Source: Saprospiraceae bacterium (GTDB taxonomy: Bacteria; Bacteroidota; Bacteroidia; Chitinophagales; Saprospiraceae). From it: DNA of 64,000 nt. The DNA is taken from contig JAHDHH010000011.1 of the NCBI GenBank assembly GCA_020631405.1, positions 1 to 64,000 on the forward strand, read 5' to 3'. Under the pieces are notes generated by a model, which saw nothing but the letters and a program-made list of their open reading frames with translations, was not told the origin of the DNA and searched no databases. Below, piece after piece: positions 1 to 10,684 of the stretch (the first letter of the stretch is position 1; each line of letters starts with the position of its first letter). The position numbers and the translations under genes are program-made.

Positions 1-3000
1 GTGACGGATATGACTGCTCCGACATTTACGGCAGGGTTGACAGGATTAGAATTGACCTGTGGAGATGATTATAGTGCAGAGATACTAGCGTGGATACAAG
101 GGATAACAGCAACTGATGATTGTAATGATGTGAATATTACCAATGATTACGATGGTAGCTTGCCAGATTTCTGTGGCGATGCCACAGGAGTAAGTGTAAC
201 ATTTACAGCAACTGATGGCTGTCTGACGACGGACTTAGTCTTAGCGATTACAGCAACTACAGATGCAATGCCGCCAGTGTTTATTAACTGTCCAGCAGAT
301 ATGACAGTAGGTGTGGATGTAGATGCTTGTACTGCTAATGTAATCTATAGTACGCCTATAGCTGAAGATTGTAATGGAGCTACGGTAGCTTATACTAGTG
401 GTATAGAATCTGGAATGGAGTTCCCTCTAGGTGATACAGATATCGTATTCACTGCTACAGATGGATGTGGATTGACAACCACTTGTGAGTTTACAATTAC
501 AGTAATTGATACGGATGATCCTCAGATTTTCTGTCCAAGTACGCCTTTAGAGTTTTGTGCTGATGCGGGTACGTGTACATGGGCTAGCACTAGTGTCACA
601 GATTATACTGCAGCTTTTGAGAATTGCCCTGGTTTTACCATTACCCATGATATCGTTTCCGCTGATGCTAGTATAGATGTTGTGGATGCAGCTGGCGTAG
701 TACCAGCAGCGACAGCATTCCCATTAGGAACAAGTACCATCACTTATGAGATTATGGATAATAATACGAACATGATGGTAGATATGTGTTCGTTTACAGT
801 GACGATATTAGACTGTGAGGCGCCAGATGTCTGTAGTGTCGTGTTAGACGATTTAGCTAACGAATGTGCTACAGCCGCAGATGATGTAGCAACTTGGATA
901 GCAGATACAGAGGCAGCAATCATAGCGATAGGCGATGTGTCTGCATGTAGTGAGCCAGTCACTGTTACGACAGAATTAGTAGTTGATATCTCTCAATGTG
1001 GGAACACATTCGAGCAAGTATATATGTACACGGTGACAGATGCAGCAGGAAATAGTAGTACTTGCTTAGGTACATTTAGCACCGCAGATACGGCAGCACC
1101 GATCATAGATGCAGCAGGCATAGTAGAGCCAATATTAGAATGTAATGGCAATGACTATTCAGCATCTTTGACGGCATGGTTGAATAGTAATGCAGGCTTA
1201 ACAGCAAGTGACATGAATGATTGCAATGCAGTGTCTTGGAGTCACAATTATGGAGCTGTAGAGTTAAGTGATTTGTGTAGTTCTACTGGTGTGGTAGTTG
1301 TGACATTTACTGCTACCGATGCATGTGGTAATTCAGATACACAGGATGCAATGTTTACAATACAAGATACGACACCTCCTGTAGTCACTTGTCCACTTCC
1401 AATAGTGCTTGAGTGTGGAGATCCATTCAATGATGCAATTATAAATGCGTGGAGAGAAGATGCGACATCTATTGATGCTTGTGATGGTACTTTAACTACA
1501 ACAGATGATTATGATGCTGCATTTGTTGGCGGTTGTGGTTTGACTGGCGTTTATACCGTGACATTTAGCACGATTGATGCTTGTGGTAATCCAAATAGTT
1601 GTGAAAGCACAATTACCATAGTGGATACAACTCCACCAGTATTAGCATGCCCAGATGATTTAATCTTAGAATGTGCAGTAGATGATCCTGTCACAGAAAC
1701 AGCGACTTGGATCGCATTAGCTACAGCTACTGATATTTGCGATGCAGATGGTGTAGATGTAGTTGCCGTCCAAGGTCCGGTGACCGAAATGTGCGGTTTG
1801 ACTACTACAACATCTTATCTCTTTACTGCAACAGATGACTGTGGCAACTTCACTACTTGTATTAGAAACGTCATTGTGGAAGATAACACTCCTCCTTCAA
1901 TAGATACACCACCGACAGCTCCGATAGAAGAATGTGATGGACTAGTGGCAGCAGGTACAAATGCTGCAGACTTACTGTCTTGGTTAGATGCAAATGGTAA
2001 TGCAGTAGCATCAGACTTATGTAGTGATGAGGCTTTAGTCTGGAGTAACGAACTCTTGACTATAGATGATGAGTGTGGCAATACTGTAATCTACACTTAC
2101 AGATTTACTGTACAAGATAACTGTGGCAATGAGTCTACTGTTGATGGTGTCTATACAATAGAAGATACAACACCTCCAACTATTATAGATAGCGCAATGG
2201 CCGATATCACAGTAGAATGTAATGGATCGAGTAATTCAGTAGACCTGCTCAATTGGTTGAATGATAATGCTGGTGCTACAGCCGTTGACAATTGTAGTGA
2301 TATCACATGGTCTAATGACTACGGGACATTTATCAATGGAGGAATTTGCGATGGAGAAGAGTCAGTTACTGTGGTATTTACAGCAACTGATGATTGTGGA
2401 AATACTTCGATTACTTCAGCTACACTTACTATTGATGATAGTACAGCACCATCTTGGGAGATCCAACCTGTGGCTCTAACTATAGAATGTGATGGGACAA
2501 CAGATCCTAACGACCAGATTCAAGCTTGGTTAGACACTCATGGCAATGGAGAAGCTGAAGACGACTGTTCTGTGATTACTTATAGCAATGATTTTACAGC
2601 ATTAACAATAGGTTGTGGTGCTAATACTGGATCGGCATTAGTGACATTTACAGCCACCGATGCTTGCGGAAACAGCATAGATGCTTCGCCAGTAACAGTA
2701 ACAATCATAGATACCACAGCACCTTATATTACTTCGCCAGCTAAGGATATCACAGTAGAGTGTGATGGAGCTGGAAATATGGCAGAGCTAATGACATGGT
2801 TAGATAATTCTGCAGGAGCATTAGTAGAAGATCAATGTAATACTGCCACTTGGGACACTCCTATCCTTATGCAGACTTTGCCTGGTTGTGGAGGTACGCA
2901 GACATTTGTCTACATGTTCACAGCTACTGACGAATGTGGCAATACTTCGGCAGCAACCATTGCTAACTTTATCATAGAAGATACGACTATGCCTGACTTT

Positions 3001-6000
3001 ACACCACCAGCGGATATGGACATACCTGGTTGTGCTGGTACAGTGCCAAATCTACTTGTAGGTATTTCAGGAACTGACTTATGCGGTGGTAGTGTGACAT
3101 TTATTCAAAATCCATTACCTGGAGAACTTTTTGGCCCTGATGTAGATGATATCATTTTAGTAGATATCACAGCTACTGACGAATGCGGTAATGAACACAT
3201 TCAACAGGTTACTCTCACAATCATTGATGATGAAAATCCTTACTTTGTCAATTGTCCATTGCATACCTATACGGTATCGAATGACCCTGACGAATGTACA
3301 GCCTTCGTCAACTGGTCAATACCAGTAGCTTTAGATAATTGTGAAGACCTGATGTCCCCAGATCAGATAGTACAAACCACTGGTCCAGCACCAGGTTCGG
3401 TTCTCGATGTAAATACTCTATATACAGTGACTTATGTAGCCACTGATGCAGTAGGGCTCACAGCGACTTGTACGTTTGATATACTTGTTGTAGATACACA
3501 GGACCCAATCTTGATGGCTGGGTTCCCAGAAGATATTACACTAGAATGTGATGACTTCCCAGGTTACGAATACTTCATGCTACAGCCACACAATGTCATG
3601 GACAATTGTACAGAGGAGCCAGATATATTCTGTGAGGTAATTAGTTTGATGGGTGATGATCCGACGATGTGTGACTACTATCAGTTTGAAGATACGCTTA
3701 AATGTACAGTGACTGATGAGTATGGCAACTTTATGGTCTGGAAGCAAGTATTGACTTGGATAGATACAGTGGCGCCGACTATTGTATTGCCTCCAGATGT
3801 GACCATAGAATGTTCTGGTTTAGTACCTGATCCAGCAGAAACGGGGTCTCCAGAAGTGACAGACAATTGTGCAGCAGAGGAGTATATCACAGTCGAATTT
3901 ATGGACATGTTTACACAGACTTGTTCCAAAGACACAGCTGGTGTCATTATCAGAATTTGGAAGGCTGAGGACCCTTGCGGTAATATGTCTCAAGCAGAGC
4001 AAACTATCGTACTTATAGATGATTCTCCACCAATAGTACAATGTGCTGAAGATGTGACTGTATCGCTAGGTCCTGATGGAAAGTACATAGTTGATGAAGC
4101 AGATGTGATTGCATTTGCATCAGACTGTTTCCCGATATTGACCTATGACTTTACTCCATCTAAATTTACATGTAGTGACTTGGGAGAGAATCCATTAATA
4201 GTCAAAGTTTATGACCCTTGTGGAAGAGTGAATTATTGTACAACCACTGTAACAGTTATTGACGATTTAGCACCAATTCTTGACTGCCCTAATACGGATA
4301 TTACCTTAGATATTGATCTTGGTGATTGCCTTGCTTTCATGGACGAACTGCCAGTTACAAGCAACGACTGTAATGTGCAGATAACTACAGATCCTCCACT
4401 TTTCGAAGGCTTGCCAGTAGGAACACAAGTAGTGACATTTACAGCTACCGATGCTTCAGGTAATACCTCATCTTGTGATGTAAATGTCACAGTCAATGAT
4501 ATTGATTACACCTTTGTAGAAAGTATGGCATGCAATGACCATATCAATGTATCATTAGATCAATGGTGTCAAGTTATCCTCAATGCTGACATGATCCTAG
4601 AAGGAAATGCTCAGATATGTGATAGTTATTTCTGCTTGGAAATTACAGATTCCGCAGGTAATATTCATGACAATTTCTTTGATGTTTCCGATATCAATGA
4701 GACATTCACGGTTTCAGTTGTAGATTGCAATGGAGGGAATAATTCATGTTGGGGTACAGTCACAATCGAGGAGAAAAGCATCCCTGATTTAATCTGTCCA
4801 GCTGATGTTGATATCTATTGTAATGATCATTGGGATACTGTTTATGAAGATCCAGAGAATCCTTGGTTTGGAAAATTTGTCACTGGACATGCTTCTGTTG
4901 CGAATTGTGAACCTGGTTCTATATTGACTTGGTCTGACGAATTTACTGACTTTGGACAGTGTGCTAACCCTAGAGCTCAAGTCATCAGAACTTGGACTGT
5001 GGTAGATGCCGCTGGTAACCAAGTAGATTGCGAACAATTGATCACTGTCCTGCCTTGTCCTATACAGCATGTGGAGTTTCCGGAAGATTATAGCTTTGAT
5101 AGTGCTTTCGAGTGCTCCGATGTTATGGATGATCCAAGTTTAATCTCAATTGATAGCACAGGAGTACCAACACTTCATGATTCGCCGCTTAATCCCAATG
5201 ATCTTTGTATGATTTCTTATAGTTATGAGGATGATATATTTGACTATTGTGGAGGCACCTATGCAATCAGAAGAATGTGGACTGTATGGGACATGTGTAC
5301 ACCAGATATCCCCGGGATCAACCCAATTATTCATACCCAGATAATTAAAATTGACGACACTGAAGCTCCAATTCTCCACCCTTGTCCAGAAGATATCACA
5401 GTGAGTGCTAACCCATGGACATGTACAGCTAATGTAGAAATCACAGTCCCAGAAATGATAGATGATCATTGTGGCAATTTCTATATTGACATGAGCATGG
5501 TCCACAGTAATGCACTCATACAGCAAGAAGTAAATGCAGATGGATCTGTTAGGTATTTTGTAGATAACCTCAGTGTAGGTTACGATGAAGTGAGAATCTA
5601 TATATACGATGATTGCAACAATTATACTGTATGCCAGTATAGTATCACAGTGATTGACGATGTACCTCCTACACCAATATCTCTAGAATATATTACCGTC
5701 AGCCTTACAGGAAATGAAGAAGGCAATGGAAGTGCAATACTTTACGCTGAAAATGTAGACAGTGGCTCCCATGATGGCACTTGTGGAGATGTAACACTAT
5801 TCATTCGAAGAACTAATGATGCTCCTTATTGTAATAATATTGGAAATAACAATTTCAACAACAATGTAGGATACTCCGATGATACCACTATTCCAAATAA
5901 CTACTTCTTCTCAAATGATACTGACGGAGGTCAATATGTCAAGTTCTGTTGTGAAGATTTAGCAGCAGATGGAGATGGAGATGGCATTGCAGATGGAAAA

Positions 6001-8577
6001 GTTGGCGTTTGGTTAGGCGTACTTGATGAAGCTGGTAATTATAATGAGACTTGGGCAGAAGTAACTGTTGAAGATAAGCTGAACCCGATTCTCTCTTGTC
6101 CTCCAGATGCTACTATAGATTGTGCAGTAGATTGGTCATTACATTTGGCTGGTGATGCTAGGCCTTCTGAGAGTGAGTTAGCGTTATTAAATGCTCCTGA
6201 TATAGGTACTGGAGTAGCAACAGGATTTGGTATTTGTGGATCTATTGCCATTACCTACAGAGATAGTTACAACGAAAATACATGCTATGACACCGTCAAT
6301 GAAATCAGCAGGACATGGTGTATAGAAGGTACAGAAATCTGTTGTAACCAGCGCATAGACATCATTGGTGATTTAAGTTTTGATCCTGCCACGATTTCAC
6401 TTGGTAGTAATCAGAATGTCATTAATAACCCACCTCAAGACATTATTTTAGGATGTGGTGGCGATAATCCTCCTCTTGAACCAACTTGGAATAATGTAGC
6501 ATGTGAGTTAATTGCTTGGACGATGGACAGTGATACTTTTGATATTGAAAGTGATGCTTGTAGAACAATAATCAATGAGTACTCAGTAGTAAACTGGTGT
6601 ACAGATGAAGAATGGTTATTCTCTCAAGTCATCAAAATCATCGATGAATCAAGTCCTCAACTTTCGGTAGATTCTCTATGTGTGGCAGTTAATGATGATT
6701 GCTTAGCGCCTGCCGGATCTGTAACATTGACAGCAATAGCTCAAGATGAAGGGGATTGTGAGAGCCCTTGGTTGAATTGGCAAGTTTTGATAGATCTCAA
6801 TGCTGATTGGACATATGATTATGAATTTAGCAGTTACGCATCTCTGCAAGACCCTAACTTTGGTACTAGTGCAAATGAGTTATACATCAGTCCGTCAGCT
6901 CCTGGAGAGATGATTAACATCGTGCTTCCACAACCAGTTGAGTCTAGTAAATATATGCACAGAGCTGTATGGACGGTAAGTGATGGATGCGGTAATAATA
7001 CCAGCTTCACAAGTGAATTTGAAGTAACCGACAAGAAAGCTCCAACTCCATATTGTCAAGATGTGTCATCAGCACCTATGGGAGATGATGGAGTCGAAAT
7101 ATGGGCATGTGACTTTGTCAATGGTGGCGAGGATAATTGTACTGCCTTTGATAATCTGCGCTTTACTTTCTCTGATGTGAATCCAGATGAAGATCCAGAT
7201 TACGATTCATCTTTGAAGTGTAGTGCCATTACATATACATGTGATGACGCTGTCAATGGTATTGTGCTTGTAGATATCTACACATGGGATGAATGTGACA
7301 ATGTAGCCATTTGTCAAGTAGAATTAACATTGACTGGCTGTGATGATACTCAATTGAGTAGGTTTGATATAGCTGGTAATGTTAGAACAAATGGAAGTGA
7401 GAATGTAGAAGGAGTGACAATTTCAATACACTCAGACCAGCCAGAATATCCAAACTTTGAAATCACAAATACAGATGGAGAATACGCTTCAGATAGTCAC
7501 TTAGCATATAAAGACTATCAGCTAACTCCATTCAAAGATGATGATCATAGAAATGGAGTGTCGACACTGGATATTTTATACATCCAGAGACATATCCTAA
7601 ATATTCAAAGCTTGAATAGTCCATATGACTACATAGCGGCTGATGTGAATAACAACAAGTCGATAACGGCAGCAGACATGGTCGATATTAGAAAGTTAAT
7701 CTTAGAAGTCTACACCGAATTTCCAAGTAATGATAGTTGGAGATTTGTTAAGGAGGAACAAGAAATCGATATCGAAAACGTCTATAACTTCATAAGTGAT
7801 TTAGAGTTTATGAACTTGTCGTATGATATTGAACGTGCAGACTGGATTGGTATTAAAATAGGTGATGTCAACGGCAGTGTGCTTGCCAATAACAGCGCAA
7901 CATTCAGTGAGAATAGAAGTCCTTATGATTGTAAACTCAGAAGAGAACTTGAGTTAATTGATGACAACACTACTATTCACTTTTATCCATTGGAATCTAG
8001 ATCAATTCATGGTTTACAATTGACTTTTAATACGAACTCAGTTAAAGTCATAAGTGTAGATTCCGAATTACTAAATCTTGATTCACAACATTATGTGATT
8101 AATGAGCAGAGTATTTCTATAAGTTGGAATGACATCAATCAACCAGTAGAGTTGGATCCGAGTCAACCTTTGTTCTCATTAGTGTTGGACGGCAAGCCAG
8201 GATCTGAATCAATCAATCAAGTCACGATTTCATCTGAAGGAATTTCCCCTGAAGCTTATGATGCAAATCTTGACATTATGAATATTGTGGAAGAATCAAT
8301 CTATACTGAAGCTCGTAAATTCGCTGTAGCCCAAAACGAACCTAATCCGTTTACATCTTCAACAATTATTGAATTTACCCTACCAAAAGAAGGTTTGGTT
8401 AAGGTCAAAGTATTTGATGTAGATCAAAAATTAGTCTATAATACTTCATCTGTTTATCCAAAGAATACGAATGAGATTGAATTGAAAGGTTCAGACTTAG
8501 GACCATCAGGAGTATACTATTATCAATTGGAGTACAATGATGAAATCGTCACGAACAAAATGATAAGGATAGAATAA
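1..8577 (+). CDS. Giant HYR-repeat secreted protein with dockerin-like, cohesin-like and T9SS C-terminal domains (5'-partial)
   Basis: The frame is open from the first base, so the N-terminus probably lies upstream; 2858 residues are visible. About 25 repeats of 80-110 residues run to roughly residue 2460, each opening with a D-T-x-x-P-P/A-P turn, a strand, a conserved Cys (often V/L-E-C), then a T-A-T-D-x-C-G-N strand. This is the HYR/HYR-like immunoglobulin fold typical of Bacteroidota adhesins. Two EF-hand-like loops (about 2520-2570, including DVNNNKSITAADMVDIRKL) resemble a type I dockerin. Residues about 2655-2760 look like a cohesin-type beta sandwich. A type A T9SS sorting domain starts near 2774 (QNEPNPF) and ends in an I-R-I-E strand. 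The likely role is a cell-surface or released adhesive protein; the ligand is unknown. The internal DNA repeats are protein repeats, not a separate element. Confidence 0.9.
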   Translation: MTDMTAPTFTAGLTGLELTCGDDYSAEILAWIQGITATDDCNDVNITNDYDGSLPDFCGDATGVSVTFTATDGCLTTDLVLAITATTDAMPPVFINCPADMTVGVDVDACTANVIYSTPIAEDCNGATVAYTSGIESGMEFPLGDTDIVFTATDGCGLTTTCEFTITVIDTDDPQIFCPSTPLEFCADAGTCTWASTSVTDYTAAFENCPGFTITHDIVSADASIDVVDAAGVVPAATAFPLGTSTITYEIMDNNTNMMVDMCSFTVTILDCEAPDVCSVVLDDLANECATAADDVATWIADTEAAIIAIGDVSACSEPVTVTTELVVDISQCGNTFEQVYMYTVTDAAGNSSTCLGTFSTADTAAPIIDAAGIVEPILECNGNDYSASLTAWLNSNAGLTASDMNDCNAVSWSHNYGAVELSDLCSSTGVVVVTFTATDACGNSDTQDAMFTIQDTTPPVVTCPLPIVLECGDPFNDAIINAWREDATSIDACDGTLTTTDDYDAAFVGGCGLTGVYTVTFSTIDACGNPNSCESTITIVDTTPPVLACPDDLILECAVDDPVTETATWIALATATDICDADGVDVVAVQGPVTEMCGLTTTTSYLFTATDDCGNFTTCIRNVIVEDNTPPSIDTPPTAPIEECDGLVAAGTNAADLLSWLDANGNAVASDLCSDEALVWSNELLTIDDECGNTVIYTYRFTVQDNCGNESTVDGVYTIEDTTPPTIIDSAMADITVECNGSSNSVDLLNWLNDNAGATAVDNCSDITWSNDYGTFINGGICDGEESVTVVFTATDDCGNTSITSATLTIDDSTAPSWEIQPVALTIECDGTTDPNDQIQAWLDTHGNGEAEDDCSVITYSNDFTALTIGCGANTGSALVTFTATDACGNSIDASPVTVTIIDTTAPYITSPAKDITVECDGAGNMAELMTWLDNSAGALVEDQCNTATWDTPILMQTLPGCGGTQTFVYMFTATDECGNTSAATIANFIIEDTTMPDFTPPADMDIPGCAGTVPNLLVGISGTDLCGGSVTFIQNPLPGELFGPDVDDIILVDITATDECGNEHIQQVTLTIIDDENPYFVNCPLHTYTVSNDPDECTAFVNWSIPVALDNCEDLMSPDQIVQTTGPAPGSVLDVNTLYTVTYVATDAVGLTATCTFDILVVDTQDPILMAGFPEDITLECDDFPGYEYFMLQPHNVMDNCTEEPDIFCEVISLMGDDPTMCDYYQFEDTLKCTVTDEYGNFMVWKQVLTWIDTVAPTIVLPPDVTIECSGLVPDPAETGSPEVTDNCAAEEYITVEFMDMFTQTCSKDTAGVIIRIWKAEDPCGNMSQAEQTIVLIDDSPPIVQCAEDVTVSLGPDGKYIVDEADVIAFASDCFPILTYDFTPSKFTCSDLGENPLIVKVYDPCGRVNYCTTTVTVIDDLAPILDCPNTDITLDIDLGDCLAFMDELPVTSNDCNVQITTDPPLFEGLPVGTQVVTFTATDASGNTSSCDVNVTVNDIDYTFVESMACNDHINVSLDQWCQVILNADMILEGNAQICDSYFCLEITDSAGNIHDNFFDVSDINETFTVSVVDCNGGNNSCWGTVTIEEKSIPDLICPADVDIYCNDHWDTVYEDPENPWFGKFVTGHASVANCEPGSILTWSDEFTDFGQCANPRAQVIRTWTVVDAAGNQVDCEQLITVLPCPIQHVEFPEDYSFDSAFECSDVMDDPSLISIDSTGVPTLHDSPLNPNDLCMISYSYEDDIFDYCGGTYAIRRMWTVWDMCTPDIPGINPIIHTQIIKIDDTEAPILHPCPEDITVSANPWTCTANVEITVPEMIDDHCGNFYIDMSMVHSNALIQQEVNADGSVRYFVDNLSVGYDEVRIYIYDDCNNYTVCQYSITVIDDVPPTPISLEYITVSLTGNEEGNGSAILYAENVDSGSHDGTCGDVTLFIRRTNDAPYCNNIGNNNFNNNVGYSDDTTIPNNYFFSNDTDGGQYVKFCCEDLAADGDGDGIADGKVGVWLGVLDEAGNYNETWAEVTVEDKLNPILSCPPDATIDCAVDWSLHLAGDARPSESELALLNAPDIGTGVATGFGICGSIAITYRDSYNENTCYDTVNEISRTWCIEGTEICCNQRIDIIGDLSFDPATISLGSNQNVINNPPQDIILGCGGDNPPLEPTWNNVACELIAWTMDSDTFDIESDACRTIINEYSVVNWCTDEEWLFSQVIKIIDESSPQLSVDSLCVAVNDDCLAPAGSVTLTAIAQDEGDCESPWLNWQVLIDLNADWTYDYEFSSYASLQDPNFGTSANELYISPSAPGEMINIVLPQPVESSKYMHRAVWTVSDGCGNNTSFTSEFEVTDKKAPTPYCQDVSSAPMGDDGVEIWACDFVNGGEDNCTAFDNLRFTFSDVNPDEDPDYDSSLKCSAITYTCDDAVNGIVLVDIYTWDECDNVAICQVELTLTGCDDTQLSRFDIAGNVRTNGSENVEGVTISIHSDQPEYPNFEITNTDGEYASDSHLAYKDYQLTPFKDDDHRNGVSTLDILYIQRHILNIQSLNSPYDYIAADVNNNKSITAADMVDIRKLILEVYTEFPSNDSWRFVKEEQEIDIENVYNFISDLEFMNLSYDIERADWIGIKIGDVNGSVLANNSATFSENRSPYDCKLRRELELIDDNTTIHFYPLESRSIHGLQLTFNTNSVKVISVDSELLNLDSQHYVINEQSISISWNDINQPVELDPSQPLFSLVLDGKPGSESINQVTISSEGISPEAYDANLDIMNIVEESIYTEARKFAVAQNEPNPFTSSTIIEFTLPKEGLVKVKVFDVDQKLVYNTSSVYPKNTNEIELKGSDLGPSGVYYYQLEYNDEIVTNKMIRIE

Positions 8578-8600
8578 TTTGAATATAACCTGGTAAATAA

Positions 8601-8640
8601 TTCGAGAGTTGCTTGTGGATTCAGGCAACTCTCGTATTAT
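8601..8640. terminator. Strong hairpin terminator, probably bidirectional
   Basis: The arms CGAGAGTTGC (8603-8612) and GCAACTCTCG (8625-8634) are perfect complements. The stem can extend three more pairs to leave a 6-nt loop. An AT-rich run follows on both sides (TATTATTT on the plus strand, AATTATTT on the minus strand). It lies between the convergent ends of the HYR protein gene and the esterase lipoprotein gene, so it can end both transcripts. Confidence 0.8.
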
Positions 8641-8730
8641 TTATAGCATAATCAAAATACCACTTTACCCCAAAATTATTTCTCTACCAAGCTATAGAGC
8701 ATTGCTGTTGGGTAAGCTATATCAAGGTTG

Positions 8731-9495
8731 CTACAACTCTGCTTTCACCCATTGAACTATATCATTATAGTTCTCTTGACTGATTGTATGTCCTGAATCA
8801 TAGTATCGTTCTGTGACTTGATAACCAAGTGATTTGAGATACTCTACATCAGCCTTAACATGTTTGGCTGGGAGGACATTGTCATTGTTGCCATGAGAGA
8901 CAAAGAGCTTTGGCCCTTCTTTTGGATTGAATTTAGTCAAATTTGTTTTGAATTCATCATATAATTGGCCACTCCAGCACATGCCTGCTTTGAAGATATC
9001 AGGATGCCTTAATGCCAACCCTAGCGAGAGAATCGAACCTTGGCTAAATCCTGCAACATACACTTTTTCTGGGTTGGCTTGGTACCTATCAATCATAGAG
9101 GTGGTGAATTCTATCAAGTCGTTGCATGACCACTCCAGCTCTTCTGCATTGTAAACAAGCTCTCCAGTAGACCGATCCAAGGTATACCAACTATACCTGT
9201 CTTTGCCCAACTCGATTGGTGCTCTGGGAGATACCACTACCATCTCTTTGGTGAATGCCTCAGTAAAGCTCAGCAAGTCAAGCTCATTACTTCCCCTACC
9301 ATGCAGCAGTAGTAATAGGGGTGGATGGTCTGACTTGATGGTTGGCTCTCTAACTTCATACTCAAACGAAGAAAAGACTGGCTCTTCTGCTTCGACAGAT
9401 AGAGTCTCACTTTGCTTTACTTGTTGAGCTTGCTTACACCCAGGCAAGATGCCAATACTGATGATACAAATTAGAATTTGAAAAAGATAATTCAT
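8731..9495 (-). CDS. Lipoprotein alpha/beta hydrolase, phospholipase/carboxylesterase type
   Basis: The 254-residue product starts with a lipoprotein signal peptide whose lipobox L-P-G-C places the lipidated Cys at residue 20, so it should sit on a membrane facing the periplasm or outside. The rest is a compact Abhydrolase_2-type fold: an L-L-L-H-G-R-G oxyanion segment near 63-68, the nucleophile in G-F-S-Q-G (Ser151), an acid in S-H-G-N-N-D (Asp205) and a catalytic His in D-S-G-H-T (His236). The complete triad suggests an active esterase or lysophospholipase; the substrate cannot be read from sequence. It lies 44 bp downstream of a membrane acyltransferase gene on the same strand, so the two may be co-transcribed. 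Confidence 0.8.
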   Translation of the reverse strand: MNYLFQILICIISIGILPGCKQAQQVKQSETLSVEAEEPVFSSFEYEVREPTIKSDHPPLLLLLHGRGSNELDLLSFTEAFTKEMVVVSPRAPIELGKDRYSWYTLDRSTGELVYNAEELEWSCNDLIEFTTSMIDRYQANPEKVYVAGFSQGSILSLGLALRHPDIFKAGMCWSGQLYDEFKTNLTKFNPKEGPKLFVSHGNNDNVLPAKHVKADVEYLKSLGYQVTERYYDSGHTISQENYNDIVQWVKAEL

Positions 9496-9539
9496 AGACC
9501 ATATTTAGCTGTTACAAATACTACCAATCTCGAATGTAA

Positions 9540-10553
9540 CTACTTTCTCATAGTTATAAAAGGCAACTCTATTACTTGGTACAATATAGTAGAAACTAGC
9601 ACCACGATTATCCAATATCCAAGATACCAAAGACCACCTTCCATCGGACTATCTAGAGGTACATGGAGACTTATCACCGAACTGACAAGTGCTAGGTTAA
9701 CCAAGTACATTGAGTAACTGATCTTACTAATATGTGTAATAGTCTTGCCTACAAACGTTGAATATCGCTTGATCCCATCAGCAAATGGAAGCATGAGCAT
9801 GGCAGCTAGGGAAGTAGTGTTAAGATAGAATGTCTGTGTCCAGACATCGCCAGGATGCCTCGGTATATAAGCTATGACCAACATCAATAAGACTCCAATA
9901 ATTAAGTAAAGGGCCGTATGCCTATTCCATATTCTTGGATAGTAATACTTGACATAGGCGGCGAGTACTCCGTAAATGATCGAATCCAACCTCATGATGA
10001 CTACCTTTCTAACAGACTTATCCCAATAGTCTCCTGACAGATTATGGTCTATCTGAGTAAACCGATAACACAATGGCAAGACTATAAGTAGCGCTATTGC
10101 AAGAAGGATACCTTTCTTTGATGGTAGTAATCTTAAGAGAATAGCGAGTAATACTGGTAGTATGATGTAAAACCACTCTTCTACAGACAAGGACCAAGAC
10201 TCCCAAAAGAAGCTGTGAAAAGGGCTATGGAAGTTGTGCAAAAAGAACAAAAACTTGTAGGTCACTTGTGACAGATCTCCTCCACTCCACCCTAAGTATA
10301 CGAAGACGATATTAGCGAGTAAGATGACGTAGTACAAGGGTAAAGTTCTATACCACCGTCTCTTCCAAAATGTAAGTAAATCCTTGAGACTTAGCCTGTA
10401 AGCATTAGACTCTATAATCTTAATGAGAATTCCACCAATCAAAAACCCACTTAAGACAAAAAACAACTCTACACCATCCATAAGCTTAATCCATGGCATC
10501 TTTTCTAGCAATGTACCCTTGAGCAAGTATCTTCCATGAGCATGTACTACCAA
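9540..10553 (-). CDS. Acyltransferase family 3 (OafA/YrhL-like) integral membrane protein; true start unclear
   Basis: The product has about ten hydrophobic segments and family 3 acyltransferase features: H-A-H-G at the N-terminus, F-F-V-L-S-G-F-L-I-G-G, and W-S-L-S-V-E-E-W-F-Y. Such proteins acylate extracytoplasmic sugars or lipids. The 3' boundary is firm. The listed start is a TTG at 10553, but the same frame continues upstream with clearly family-like residues (I-Y-G-L-D-V-Y-R-A-I-A-I-I, codons 10592-10554), so the real N-terminus is further out. No in-frame ATG, GTG or TTG lies between there and the TGA at 10640-10638. Either a rare codon such as ATA is used, a frameshift is present, or there is a base error. 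Confidence 0.78.
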   Translation of the reverse strand: MVVHAHGRYLLKGTLLEKMPWIKLMDGVELFFVLSGFLIGGILIKIIESNAYRLSLKDLLTFWKRRWYRTLPLYYVILLANIVFVYLGWSGGDLSQVTYKFLFFLHNFHSPFHSFFWESWSLSVEEWFYIILPVLLAILLRLLPSKKGILLAIALLIVLPLCYRFTQIDHNLSGDYWDKSVRKVVIMRLDSIIYGVLAAYVKYYYPRIWNRHTALYLIIGVLLMLVIAYIPRHPGDVWTQTFYLNTTSLAAMLMLPFADGIKRYSTFVGKTITHISKISYSMYLVNLALVSSVISLHVPLDSPMEGGLWYLGYWIIVVLVSTILYQVIELPFITMRK

Positions 10554-10657
10554 GATAATGGCAATAGCTCTATAGACATCTAGTCCATAGATCCTTCTTT
10601 GGTGTTCTGCAGTATGTCTGGACTGTCTTATGACTTGTCAATATTGTTTTAGGATAA

Positions 10658-10684
10658 CTAAGATAGTAGTGTTTCGCATCTTAG
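10658..10684. promoter_or_regulatory. Inverted repeat CTAAGAT-N13-ATCTTAG
   Basis: The arms at 10658-10664 and 10678-10684 are perfect 7-bp complements. They lie in the divergent region between the acyltransferase gene (minus) and satD (plus), just upstream of the unclear acyltransferase start. An operator or a transcript hairpin is possible. The rest of the 10638-10790 gap shows nothing else I recognise. Confidence 0.35.

Noticed and set aside
5146-5526. 126-residue minus-strand frame inside the HYR gene
   Set aside because: Cys/His/Trp-rich composition comes from reading the HYR repeats in antisense; no start context or domain.
1-7300. Repetitive DNA in the first 7 kb, considered as a tandem-repeat or CRISPR-like array
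   Set aside because: The repeats are long, divergent and in frame; they encode HYR domains. No short identical spaced repeats are present.
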